Positions 53,185 to 63,031 of a DNA stretch of 64,000 bases are shown here, one piece after another. Each line of letters opens with the position of its first letter. The first letter of the stretch is position 1. The notes under the pieces were generated by a model. The model was not told the DNA's origin and ran no database searches. It worked only from the letters and a program-made list of their open reading frames with translations. The translations under genes and the position numbers were made by a program. Source of the stretch: Acanthosepion esculentum (taxonomy: Eukaryota > Mollusca > Cephalopoda > Sepiida > Sepiidae); NCBI GenBank assembly GCA_964036315.1, contig OZ038496.1, positions 20,374,185 to 20,438,184 of the forward strand. Direction: 5' to 3'.

Positions 53185-54135
53185 AAATCACACTGTATCT
53201 TATATCTCAATAGTTAGATTACAAGTACTTGTGTGATCTCCAAACACTCCTGTTTGACATACAAACCCCCAGACAAAATACAGTGATGTTCAATAAAAGT
53301 GACTCACCTGATTTTTTTTACTTAAAAATTTTTTAGGCCTATTGTTTTTGGGGACAAACTAATTTTTAATCTTACTAATATAAAGACCCCTTCCCAACCA
53401 CCTAGTAAAAAAGTTGACTCACCCGAAGGTATTCTATTGATAATTATAATTTTGGATATACAGGAGATTGGGGTGGCCATATCATAACACTCATCTGCTT
53501 CTCATCAAAGTATTCCTTCATCAATTTTGATTTGTGACAGGGAGCATTATCCTGCATAAAAATAAGCTTGGTGGGGTTGATTTGCACCCTTTCAGCAGAA
53601 AGGAGCAGACAAGACTCTAAAATTCTCTTGTACTGCTCGCTCCTGAGGGTCTTTTCAATAGGTTTTAAGAAACCAGTTCCATGAAAAGAAAAGCATCCCC
53701 AGAACATTATACTGAAAGTATGCTTGATAGTACTTACTCCTAAATTCAAAGAGCTTTCAAAGCTTCTACTTCAGATTTTAGATTGCTTATCCTTTGAATT
53801 TAGCTCAACTTTCGTTTCATCAGAGAAGAGAACATTTAGTAAAAAACATCAGGTGAGTTACTTTTACCGAACAGCACTGTATATATGATTATAAATGATT
53901 AAGTTATGATAACAAATAAAGATAATGTTAAAATATATTTTTAAAAAAACTTCTCTTTGGCACAATAGTCCCCTGATAACCCCAGAATAAAATATATGTG
54001 ATTACAGATGATTAAATTATGATTACAAATCAAAATAATTCTGTTTGATATACTTATCCCTTAATAGCCCCAGGATGAGATATATATGATTATAAATGTT
54101 TATAATTGGAACTCAAAATTATGTTAAAATATAAA
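53185..54135. repeat. Old tandem repeat, about 110-bp unit, split by a transposon
   Basis: Phrases such as 'ctgtttgacatac' and 'cccccagacaaaatata' (left of the Tc1 element), 'agtcccctgataaccccaga' (53968), 'ctgtttgatatac' and 'taatagccccaggatgagat' (54060) recur. So do 'atatgattataaatgatta' (53883), 'atgtgattacagatgatta' (53995) and 'atatgattataaatgttta' (54084). The unit is about 100-115 bp, with about four diverged copies. Confidence 0.6.
53281..53879 (-). mobile_element. Tc1-type transposon, internally deleted, with intact ends
   Basis: Terminal inverted repeats: 'cagtgatgttcaataaaagt' at 53281 against the complement of 'cttttaccgaacagcactg' ending at 53879; 28 of 32 terminal positions match, including 'actcacctgat'. 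A second 'gactcaccc' motif at 53413 suggests the inner repeat of IR/DR-type ends. TA dinucleotides at 53279-53280 and 53880-53881 fit the Tc1/mariner target duplication. Minus-strand peptides: LFSDETKVEL (first catalytic D), MFWGCFSFHGTGFLKPI, IFMQDNAPCHKSKLMKEY (second D), then MIWPPQSPVYPKL, where the third acidic residue of the usual WPPQSPDLNPIE region is lost. The N-terminal HTH is missing. Confidence 0.86.
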
Positions 54136-54274
54136 AAATGATTTTACAGTTTTAGCTGTAGTTTTAAATATTCCTTGCCAAGTTGTATATGTATTTTTTA
54201 TGCCAGGTAAAACAATATATAGAGAAATTCTTATCAAGTTGCTACTTTCTTTTTATACTTACCTGGCACAGGAG

Positions 54275-54610
54275 TCATCACCAGTTCCCATATGATCACC
54301 ACAGTTAAGCAACATTGAGCTTGGTCAGTACCTGGATGGGTGACCACTTGGAAATACCAGTTGCTGTAAGCTTGTATGTGTTGGTGGTGTAATGGATATT
54401 GGCTTGGAATTATTAATCGAAGAACTTGAGTTCCAATTCCAGTTGGGTTTGTTATATTCACTAATACGCAAATACCTCTGAGAAAGGTATCAATCCACCT
54501 GTTCTCTCCACCCAGCTGTGGGTTAATGTTGTGTCAGAAACCTACCACCCCTCTTGAAGATGAACTTGTCTGCGTCTGTGAACAAAGACTTTAAATAGTG
54601 GCATGTCAGT
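54275..54610 (+). mobile_element. Composite SINE: 5S rRNA-derived head plus SINE-A body (copy 2)
   Basis: 54275-54372 matches 5S rRNA: 'gatcaccacagttaagcaac', 'ttggtcagtacctggatggg', 'gaccacttggaaatacc' and 'gctgtaagctt', covering the 5S A-box and C-box. The SINE-A body follows immediately: 'gtggtgtaatggatattggc', 'gaacttgagttccaattcca' (B-box-like), 'ttatattcactaatacgcaa', 'cctctgagaaaggtatcaat' and 'cacccagctgtgggttaat'. Junction position and order are the same as at 4.45 kb, so this is a family rather than a chance fusion. Confidence 0.82.
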
Positions 54611-55580
54611 TGACATGAGGGAGACAGGAAGACAGAGAATTTCTTGGCTGAGCTAGTTATTGACTACTCAGGCGATTCTGTACCTTTTTACCAACCTATT
54701 AAAACCCTTTTTATTGTTACGTGTTATTTGCATTTGTCTCTACAAACCCCAAATCAACATCATAACAGTTAATTAGTAAGATGTACCACTAGAATGATTA
54801 TAATTTCCAAAAAAATAAATAAATAAAATAAAAATTTATGTTCAAAATATTTAGATTTCAGTTTTAAATAACCTATGGAAATTGATATGCTACAAAACAA
54901 AAGCAACCAAAAGAACAACCGGGCACATGATTTCACTTTTAGCTGGAAGTGGAGTAAATGTTTCTCCTCATTTTAGATGGGAGAAGGCTCCCGGTCTCAA
55001 GGATTCCAACCCTGCAATCAACACCAGTGTAACAATGGTCATGAGGACTGTGCAAAATGTTTATCCTTTGCTCATATGCATGCATAATTTTATGGCGCTC
55101 ACCACATAAAAAAAACCAACCTTGTGTTACATCCTGCCTTAGTGGGGAAGCTGGGTAAATACTTCTTTTCATTTTTCTATTTTTAAACTTTTTCATAATT
55201 TTTTTTAGATATCATTAATTTTTTACTAGTATTTAATTTTATCAATGTAGTTCCTGTTCCTCTTCTCAGGTGTGTTCTCTAGGGTAAGAGTGGGGAATTA
55301 AAAGTCAGGGAAGATCGTGTTCTGCCAGTTTTTCTACTGAAGAAGGATTGAAAAGCAGCATTTGAAACACTGGCCTTCATGTGGGAATTGGACAAAGTTG
55401 ATTAGTACCAGTGGGGAAATAGTCACATAACTTTGCCATAACAGAACTCCTTTGACTCCCTGGTGTGTCCTATCCTTAAAAGAAATGACTTGGTTTGTTT
55501 TGACATCAAGTATTTTTGCCATCTGTCTGATAGTGCTGGTAAATAAGCCATTCATCTTGCTTGCAATCCAATAATCTTTT
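54611..55580. other. Unassigned; two GC-richer patches
   Basis: 54880-55160 ('gctggaagtggagtaaatg', 'gagaaggctcccggtctc') and 55250-55560 are more complex than their flanks. The minus frame 55555-55334 has IRQMAKILDVKTNQVI, vaguely like an HTH, but nothing else supports a transposase. No gene call. Confidence 0.3.
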
Positions 55581-55584
55581 CTTT

Positions 55585-56070
55585 TTATTTTAATTGTTTC
55601 ACCCCAAGCAAGATGACAGTGGCACTGGAACGCAGGGGGTTATAAGGAGTGAAAATGAAAGAGAATGAGAAGATTGAAAATGGAAAGGATTGAGGAAAGG
55701 ACAAAAAAAAAGAACAGGGTTCAAGAAAACAGAAGATGGCAATTGACATTACCTTTAAATCTTTGAAGATTGTAGTTATCAGGGAAGCAAGAAATAGGAA
55801 CAGAGTTCCACAGGTGCGATGTACAAGAAAAATCTATTAGAGTAGAAGTGGCAGTTGCATCTTGCTAGTTCAACAGTAAAATGGTGAGACCTAGTTGCCA
55901 ATTTCATAGCACACTTAAATTCATGTAGTCAAAGAATCAGGAAAAAAATTCTCATCAGAGCAGTTGCCATGAAAATATTTGTAGAACAGACAGAAGGAAG
56001 TCATGTCATGTTGGTGAGAAAGTGATTGGAGATGAGATGCCTGGTCAGAATCAATTAAAGAAACTATTGT
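55585..56070 (-). mobile_element. LINE-J 3' fragment
   Basis: The 3' end 'tttcaccccaagcaagatga' is at 55598. On the minus strand upstream, DSDQASHLQSLSHQHDMTSF and CLFYKYFHGNCSDENFF (56060-55935) are followed by degenerate LWNSLPASC sequence. Confidence 0.77.
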
Positions 56071-56875
56071 ATACCTGTTTTGCTCAACTTTCATAATATA
56101 TAAGACTGAGGCATCCACCCACACACAAGTTTTTGTGTATGTCAGAGACAAATATATATGGTATGTATGAAATCATATAAATGGCTGTTTTTTTTTAATA
56201 AGGTTTCATATTTTTATATATTTTCCCCATTTCATTTTCATGCTTCTTTTTTCTTTTTTTTTGTTAAAACTTTAATCATAAATAATACTTTCTGTTATAA
56301 GAGGTAATAAATCTTAAAGAACAGAACAAACCAAATTTAATAGTAAATAACTTCAAAAACTTCCTGGAAATAGTTGTTGCTATCCTTTTTGCTATAAAAC
56401 AGAACAACGGAAATTACATTGTCTGATATAAGTCCTATTTTGTAAATGTATTTTCTGTAACTTTGGTAGGAGTCATTAATATTTCATCTTTTTTTTTTTT
56501 GACAATTTAATCTCGTCTTCATGTCTTTGATCTTGTTTCAGCCAATCCATTCTATCTTTTCTTATGGCCAGTACACACATGAGGAAGGTCAGAAGATGAA
56601 GCATTCAAAACGTTATGTTGACAAAATCAAAGACACACAGAGAAGATTTAAAAAGTTGCAAAATCCTAGGCTGTATTTTTTTTCTATCTTTCTTTTCAAA
56701 TTTTTGTAGACCAATAGGTTAAAGGAATTTTTACAATATCAAAATATGACACAAAAGTTTCTACAACGGTTCATCATCATCAGTCCCTTGACTGCTTCAA
56801 TCATCAGGGGGACCTGAGGGCAGAAGAAACAGATAACCTCCTTCAGGCTGATCTGTCAATCCAGTATGGTGTTGT
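56071..56875. other. Unassigned sequence
   Basis: A 62-codon plus frame at 56521-56709 (VDKIKDTQRRFKKLQNPRL) shows no family. 56765-56880 is GC-richer and may be a dispersed repeat. Confidence 0.35.
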
Positions 56876-56879
56876 TTTG

Positions 56880-57110
56880 ATTCTTCTTCAGTGGGCTTTC
56901 ACATAGCTTGGTGGCACCCATCTCCTCTCCAAGTTCTTGACTTACAGCTGAAGACCAAGTTATATGGTGTAGGTTGCCCTGACCTGTGCTCTAAACAACC
57001 TACCTTAGGTTTTGAATTCAGAGTTGTCCTTCTCCTAGATTGGTTGTCACCCAAGACTATAGGACCCGATCTGTCCTGCTATTTACATATATCTGGGAAA
57101 TTAAGATTTG
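56880..57110 (-). mobile_element. SINE-A fragment, minus
   Basis: 'ttaggttttgaattcagagt', 'gtccttctcctagattggtt', 'gtcacccaagactataggac' and 'tcctgctatttacat' are complements of the SINE-A body. Confidence 0.62.
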
Positions 57111-57234
57111 TCTTGTATTTCTTAGTATCACATTCTCATTATTGGTATCAACTTTACAAACCTTTTTTTTTTTGTTTTGTTTTCAAAGAGACCAAGATTG
57201 TTGCAACATTTACCTCAGAAATAGAAAGCAGCTG

Positions 57235-57318
57235 AAAACAAACTTAATTTCAACTATGATGAGACCTTGCTGCCAATCTAGTACTGCACTTAAATTCATA
57301 AAGTCTAGGTACCATAGA
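57235..57318 (-). mobile_element. LINE-J internal fragment
   Basis: 'atgagaccttgctgccaatc', 'tagtactgcacttaaattca' and 'taaagtctaggtacca' match the complement of the PRLYEFK..TRLAARSHH segment seen at 33.25 kb. Confidence 0.66.
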
Positions 57319-57555
57319 TGAAAGTAATATATATTCAAAAAATACAAAAATGTGACACTAGGCCAAAAGAGGAAAATAGGTGACGGCTGATTTTCAATCT
57401 GTCTTACCTTAAAACTTATCTAGCCATGATGACTGACCCAGACATACCACAGTATTCCTTACACCAAAACAACACATTCTTACTTACCATTCTTACTACA
57501 GCCACCATAATATCTCAAAGTCTCTATGAAGTCCTAACTAGTTCTCATGTGTACA
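57319..57555. other. Unassigned spacer between two LINE-J pieces
   Basis: Sequence between the two LINE-J segments matches nothing in the window; it may be an insertion within one LINE-J copy, because the flanking pieces are in the correct order. Confidence 0.4.
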
Positions 57556-57810
57556 ATTTGTCTTGGCGGGGATAAAAAACAACTTTTAAAAATGAATCCC
57601 CAATGAATATAGAGGAAATTTCTTCAGAAAAATTACCATGAAAGTATTCATAGAAATGGCACAGGGAAAATACATTAGGGTGGTGGAAAAGTGACTGAAG
57701 CAAAGATGCCAGGTCAGGACCAATAACATTACAGATTCTTTTTTGGATTTTATCAAGAAACACTAAATATATCGCAGGAACACCAGACCAGTTGTGGCAG
57801 CAGTCCTCAA
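57556..57810 (-). mobile_element. LINE-J internal fragment, upstream piece
   Basis: Minus-strand peptides MFLDKIQKRICNVIGPDLAS, LLQSLFHHPNVFSLCHFYEY and FHGNFSEE (57763-57600). With 57235-57318 it represents one element interrupted by about 240 bp. Confidence 0.76.
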
Positions 57811-57837
57811 GAATTTAATTTCAAATGATTGTGCATG

Positions 57838-57960
57838 TGAACACACACACACACACATATATTGTACATATGCACACATATCCATATGTGTGTATTGGTC
57901 TATGCATATATAAATGTGTGTGGATTTTGTAGTCACACACACACATATATATATATGTAT
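57838..57960. repeat. (CA)n/(TG)n microsatellites
   Basis: Short CA tracts at 57840-57858 and 57932-57952 around TG-rich sequence. Confidence 0.85.
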
Positions 57961-58685
57961 ATTGTATTCATATTGTCAACTGAAAATACAATAGCATTTT
58001 CTAAATTCTTCTAGTTTCTAAGAACATTTTGTTTGTTGTTAATAGTTACTTTGTTTTCAATAAATTGATTTTGTTTTTGCCTTAAAAAGTCCACATTGGA
58101 TGAAACGCATCAGCTAATAATACAGTTTTCCTATTGTCTTCTACCTTTATACATGTTGTCTTTTTCTACAGGTTAACTCTGAAATTTTTTTCATATATAC
58201 ACACACACACTTTGAATGGTGAAAAATTCAAAGCAGGCACAAGTTTTGAACATAATAAACATATAAACATGCTTTATTTATCCTGGCAACATAGAATCAC
58301 ATGCATTTCTGCCATTATTAAATCACCAATAAAGTTAAATCATGATTCACACAGATCTTTCTATACAACGCACTAAGCATCACTTTATGATAAACAGTCA
58401 AACGTTTCTAGACTTTTACTTTATATATGTGTGTATAAAAAATACAAACTTGTGATTTTACCAGTTAGGTCAATGGGTAACAAATGTCAATGGTCATCAG
58501 CTGCTGGGGAGCTAAATCCTAGATGCCATAAGTTATTGTTCAGATGTTCTTTTCTCCAAGCTGAAAGGTCAGATGTTTAAAAATCAGGCAATGTTTGGAG
58601 TCACAGATGGTTGTTGCCTCAAAGTATTTAAGCTTACGACTGTCATTGCGGCCACAAAGATTACAATGGTTCAGTTTGAATTTCT
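57961..58685. other. Unassigned sequence
   Basis: Nothing recognised. 'ggttgttgcctcaaagtatt' plus 'taagcttac' near 58609 recurs at 58907, on the other side of the SINE-B. Confidence 0.4.
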
Positions 58686-58687
58686 GC

Positions 58688-58900
58688 GATGAAGAGTTAT
58701 TATTTACATTATTTACATTCAGACTAAACTAATCATGTTTGTTTTTATCACACTATTTCAGTCTTCATACTCTCCAGCATTCTTCAGGTGTCCTGGTGAT
58801 CCAGGTAGCCTTCAGGAAATTTCAAAGTGAACCCTTTATTTAATCTACAGTGATATATTGTTCTTGTTCTGCTGTCCATGTCTAGTCATTGTTCTTTTTG
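58688..58900 (-). mobile_element. SINE-B fragment, minus
   Basis: 'gaagagttattatttacatt', 'tacattcagactaaactaat', 'tccagcattcttcaggtgtc' and 'ctttatttaatctacagtga' match the tail and body. It is flanked on both sides by a diverged direct repeat ('ggttgttgcctca'). Confidence 0.68.
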
Positions 58901-59435
58901 CTACGGTTGTTGCCTCATGTTATTTAAGCTTACATTGGTTGCACAACCTTCTAAAGTCTAAAACTTTTTAACTGATCACTATTTTGTATATCACTTAGAT
59001 GTAGAACTCCTGATTAAAAATTGAGTATCAGAGAACATTGATAAATAAAGAGTGTGAGAATAGACTTAACTAAATTTCTTCAGTTTTAAATTTTTTATAA
59101 AAAACATTTTACAGAGAAAATAGTTGATGTATTTTAACTGTGAGGAAAACAAGAGATTGTATTATTTAAACATAGACATCTTTTTATGCTAAATGAAAAA
59201 CATTATCATTAGTCTTAATTTCTAGAATTTTATAAAATCAGTTTTCAAATAGAAACCATTCAATTATTTTGCTGTTTTTCTCTGCTTGACACTTGGACCC
59301 TTATAATTAACAACGTCACAGCTGTAGAAAGTGCAATATAAAGTTGTCTGTGGGAAAATATTCACACTTTATTAAAAGTTTGACTTTGAATCTTGTTTTT
59401 GATGAAGAGATGTTTTCCATTCAAAAAGAGTGCAC
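58901..59435. other. Unassigned sequence
   Basis: AT-rich; nothing recognised before the (CA)n at 59440-59468. Confidence 0.4.
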
Positions 59436-59439
59436 ACAC

Positions 59440-59625
59440 ACATGCACACACACACACACACACACACAGAGGGTGCTTAAATGTTTTCAACATTGCCCAC
59501 CAAATGTTTTCAACATTGCCCACTTCCCAAAATCAGTCCATTAGATTTTCAAAGCAAGAGCTTCTTGGTTGAGCCAAGAACTTTTCAGCACCCCTTTTAT
59601 CTGTTTATTTCAAAAGTTATTACAG
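59440..59625. repeat. (CA)n, 24-bp duplication and rep-C fragment
   Basis: (CA)n at 59440-59468. 'atgttttcaacattgcccac' occurs twice, 24 bases apart, near 59480 and 59504. 'ccaagaacttttcagcaccc' is shared with rep-C at 10.87 kb. Confidence 0.75.
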
Positions 59626-59626
59626 T

Positions 59627-59935
59627 GGATACTCGTATTTGAAATAGATGCTCCAAATTAAATTTTTTTTTTTTTTTTAAACTGTGTGTATTATGTTTTT
59701 CAGCCTGTGCATTCAAGAAATCTAAATAAAGAAAATGTTCTCTCCAGTAAGGATCCGACCTATGTCTCCCTTTATAGGTAAAAATACAAAAGGAAACACA
59801 GGTTCAATCCATGCCAGAGAACACATTTTCTTTATTAGGATTTCTTAAATGTGCAGGACAATAGATATAATACACATTATTTACAAAAAAAAAAAAATGA
59901 GTGTCTATTTCAAATATGTGTATCCACGATGATGA
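59627..59935. mobile_element. Two SINE-D copies in inverted orientation
   Basis: 59627-59774 is a minus copy ('ggatactcgtatttgaaata', 'gtgtgtattatgtttttcag', 'aataaagaaaatgttctctc', 'caagaaatctaa'). 59783-59935 is a plus copy ('caggttcaatccatgccaga', 'attttctttattaggattt', 'taatacacattattta', 'gtctatttcaaata'). They face each other head to head with under 10 bases between them, and each ends in an A/T homopolymer of 13-17 bases within its tail. A transcript would fold into a hairpin of about 150 bp. Confidence 0.8.
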
Positions 59936-59995
59936 CATTTCAAGTAATACAAATGTTGAATTAAAAATAAGTTCAATAATTCTGCATAAATTCCC

Positions 59996-59999
<4 letters not shown>

Positions 60000-60026
<27 letters not shown>

Positions 60027-60140
60027 CATATATATCTGTTCCTAACCACACAATTCTACTCAAAGTTTATTCCTGATGATTGCCATGTGCATGAAACTTT
60101 GAGTAGCATTGTGCAGAATGGAGCAATGATATAATTCCTT
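60000..60140. repeat. (TA)n and a small hairpin with HP1 core
   Basis: (TA)n at 60000-60022. Arms 'cacaattctactcaaagttt' (60048-60067) and 'aaactttgagtagcattgtg' pair at 18 of 20 positions around a loop with 'cctgatgattgcca', the HP1 core. Confidence 0.68.
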
Positions 60141-60207
60141 TTAACATATATCTTACTTCTGCTATCTTACATTGAGCCCTGTTTTTTTACTCACAACACT
60201 CATTCTG

Positions 60208-60211
<4 letters not shown>

Positions 60212-60279
<68 letters not shown>
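60212..60279. repeat. (TA)n microsatellite
   Basis: About 33 TA units. Confidence 0.96.
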
Positions 60280-60281
<2 letters not shown>

Positions 60282-60387
60282 TATCAGTCTAAAGAGGCAG
60301 GTAAAAATTATTTGTTGAAATAAATTTATTACCATCTTTAATGTGATTTTAAGTGTCTTTTATTATGAATTATATATATATATATAT

Positions 60388-60878
60388 ATTAGGGGAAAAA
60401 AACTATAAAAAAGTGGAAAAAGATTTTGTGTGATACGTTTCGTCCTTTAGTACTTCGTCAGACTGAAATGATGTTTAAATTGATGTGATTATACATGCAC
60501 ATAAGGGCAAGGGATTGCTGAAAATTATCAAAAAATTTTAATATATATTTTGGGTATATAATCCAGCCAAATTTCATTTACTTTCTTTTTCTTTCTGTTT
60601 CATCGCTTTTGTTATTAAATATCCCACATTGTGATAATAGAAGATCTGCTAAGAAAGGTGAAATTTTGTAAGGACATGGACATAAATTCACTGCAGATGA
60701 CGTAGCAATTAAAGCATGCTCTACATTTTGTTTAAATAAATCTTTCTCTATTATTTAGAGTAGTGTTTTTAAATCGAAATTATGGTCAATCTCATTATGC
60801 TGAGCAACAATGCATTCAGTGGCTTGTTTTTTTTGCTTAGATTCTTCTTGATATATAAAAATTTATCTATCATTTTCC

Positions 60879-60880
<2 letters not shown>
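60388..60880 (-). mobile_element. Penelope-like element 3' half, bounded by (TA)n on both sides
   Basis: The 3' end 'taggggaaaaaaactataaa' at 60390 directly follows (TA)n. 'tgtgtgatacgtttcgtcct' and 'cttcgtcagactgaaatgat' follow. The minus strand at about 60830-60750 reads [18 protein letters not shown], then a stop and IIEKDLF, matching the GIY-YIG C-terminus at 53.0 kb. Its other end at 60879 enters the alternating TG/TA tract. Confidence 0.7.
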
Positions 60881-60915
<35 letters not shown>

Positions 60916-61213
60916 ATATATGTGTGTGTGTGTGTATATGTGTGTATGTGTGTATATATGTGTGTATATGTGTGTGTGTGTATGTGTGTGTGTGTGTATA
61001 TACATATATATATATGTGTGTATGTGTATATACATGTATATATATATGTGTGTGTATGTGTATATACATGTATATATATATATATGTGTGTGTATGTGTA
61101 TATACATGTATATATATATATATATATGTGTGTATGTGTATATACATGTATATATATATATATGTGTGTATGCGTATATACATGTATATATATATATGTG
61201 TGTGTATGTGTAT

Positions 61214-61267
<54 letters not shown>

Positions 61268-61390
61268 ATGTGTATATACATGTATATATATATGTGTGTG
61301 TGTGCATGTGTATATATATATATGTGTGTGTGTGTGTATGTGTATATATATGTCTGTGTGTGTGTGTGTGTGTATATACATATATATATC
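60879..61390. repeat. TG/TA compound tract; 475 bp strictly alternating pyrimidine-purine
   Basis: From 60879 to 61353 every base alternates Y and R without exception (the first break is 'tc' at 61353-61354). A sub-motif 'gtgtatatacatgtatata' recurs with a 34-40 bp period between about 61025 and 61280. Long Tyr-Ile-Cys-Val or His-Thr frames in all phases are artefacts. Confidence 0.95.
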
Positions 61391-61392
61391 AA

Positions 61393-62245
61393 CAGGGTGC
61401 GATGGGTAAATTGTCGCCATTTTATATTTTTAATTTTGTGCATGTGCATTCTTTGTTTTTGATTTTGTAAACTGTATAGTAGGGTCAGTTGGGCACCATC
61501 TGCGAGAAAAAGAGTACCATGATGCAATTAACTCCACCAGAAATTCGGAAACGCTGTGCTGTACTGCATGGCATTCACACCGGAAGCTCGAATACAAACA
61601 TTTCAGTGTGTTTGAGAGTCAATCTAAGGACAGTGCAGATGATTCAGAAAGACTGATGCTGATTACAAAAACTTTGGAGTAATCACAAGTTATGCCTCCA
61701 TTCATCTTCCCACAGAGCCTCAGACTCAACATGGAGGCCTACATCACGTGCTTTGAGGAGGTCGTCAAGAGTCAAGTGGATGGGTGCTGGAAGACCTTAT
61801 GTCTGGCAACAGGGCTCTGCACCATGCCACACAGTCAGGAGAAACCAGTTTTGGCTTTCAGACAGTTTCTGCGACCACCTACATCACCCCTTACATCTGG
61901 CCACCTAACTCCGCAGACTGCAACCTCCTTGATTATTATGTGTGGTGTGCAGTTGAGCGAGAGACCAACAAAACTCCTTGTAACACCAAAGATGAACTGA
62001 CGGTGAAGATTATGGCAGCATTTATCAACTTAAACAAGGAGACTGCCCAGAAGAGTTGCAGGAGATTCCAAAGTCATCTAGAGGCTGGGGTTGAAGCCAA
62101 TGGCAATTTTATTGAGTAAATCTACTCTTTAGTATTTCAAGATATTTTTCTGTAAGTTTGGTAAATATATCTGATAAAATGAGATGTCAGTGTTATTTTC
62201 ATTTTTGCATAATTTAGACAACAATTTATCCATTGCACCCTATGG
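61393..62245 (+). mobile_element. mariner-family transposon, internally deleted
   Basis: Terminal repeats: 'cagggtgcgatgggtaaatt' at 61393 against the complement of 'aatttatccattgcacccta' ending at about 62243, about 20 of 23 positions matching. The N-terminus from ATG 61519 reads MMQLTPPEIRKRCAVLHG and LRVNLRTVQMIQKD (HTH). The C-terminal part holds PPFIFPQSLRLN, EAYITCFEEVV, then TPYIWPPNSADCNLLDYYVW and ERETNKTPCNTKDEL, ending ANGNFIE and a stop (62119). WPPNS.DCN.LDYYVW is the last catalytic block of mariner (DD34D). The second-D block is frameshifted ('caacagggctctgcaccatg', the QD.APCH region). The middle of the protein, with the first D, is missing. Confidence 0.85.
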
Positions 62246-62410
62246 TGATTGTCAATTTTACACCTGGGTGAAATCTTGACTCTGAAGTGCACTGAGACGA
62301 AAAACTGAAAATCACTATGCACTTTTCATTCCCATATCCACCCTGTCTACATTGATAAACATGCTATCTCCAATACAGAGTAATCTTCTCCCATAAATAT
62401 AGCAAATTTA

Positions 62411-62413
<3 letters not shown>
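62246..62413. other. Unassigned flank
   Basis: Contains 'ttctcccataaatatagcaa' at 62388-62407, a fragment of the HP1 leader in minus orientation, directly before (TA)n. Confidence 0.45.
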
Positions 62414-62478
<65 letters not shown>

Positions 62479-62518
62479 AGTGTCAGTGCATATAAAATAA
62501 AAAATTTAAAAATCAATA

Positions 62519-62563
<45 letters not shown>
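62414..62563. repeat. Two (TA)n microsatellites
   Basis: (TA)n at 62414-62473 and 62522-62562, separated by about 48 bases. Confidence 0.96.
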
Positions 62564-62565
<2 letters not shown>

Positions 62566-63030
62566 ATCTTAATTGATTTTTCTGGGTAATAATCATTTTT
62601 GACAAACCTATGTTGCTGAGTTTCTGTTTGAATGAACCAACCTGTTGTTGCAGAGAAATCAAGATAAAATAAAATAAAATCTGTGATAAAAGATGCAAAA
62701 ATTAACAGTTCTTTCATGTTCCAGCTTAATTAAATCTGCCTTGCGTTTTAAAAATCTACAAATCATCTAAGCAAGTTTAATGCAGTTTCATCATTAACCT
62801 CTGTCTCAGTGTGTGCCCTCATCTATTTATTTAAAGCTCTACTCTGAATCTAGTCAATTGAGTTCAAGAAACCCAGATCAAATTCAAAATTTGATTCAAA
62901 TACCTCACAGAACAATCAGGAAAACATTCAAAAATATTTATCAAGTTTAATCCAATCGAGAAATGTGATAAATAAAATTATTTTTCTGTTGATATTCATT
63001 ATTTTTTAATTCTCTCACTATGCTCTGTAT
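62564..63030. other. Unassigned AT-rich sequence
   Basis: Contains a short (AAAAT)n 'aaataaaataaaat' near 62665. Nothing else recognised. Confidence 0.4.
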
Positions 63031-63031
63031 A

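Noticed and set aside
55334..55555. A transposase fragment based on IRQMAKILDVKTNQVI
   Set aside because: Only a weak HTH-like look; no catalytic block or terminal repeats nearby.
56521..56709. A 62-codon basic protein
   Set aside because: Short, with no family resemblance and no supporting context.
58609..58940. Target-site duplication of about 30 bp around the 58.69 kb SINE-B
   Set aside because: The two 'ggttgttgcctca' flanks are diverged and longer than typical duplications; they may be part of a dispersed repeat.
60769..61527. Long open frames of 145-252 codons across the TG/TA tract, and similar ones at 31.0-31.3, 51.8-52.0 and 3.4-3.9 kb
   Set aside because: They consist of dinucleotide-encoded Tyr-Ile, Cys-Val or His-Thr repeats, open in several phases on both strands at once.
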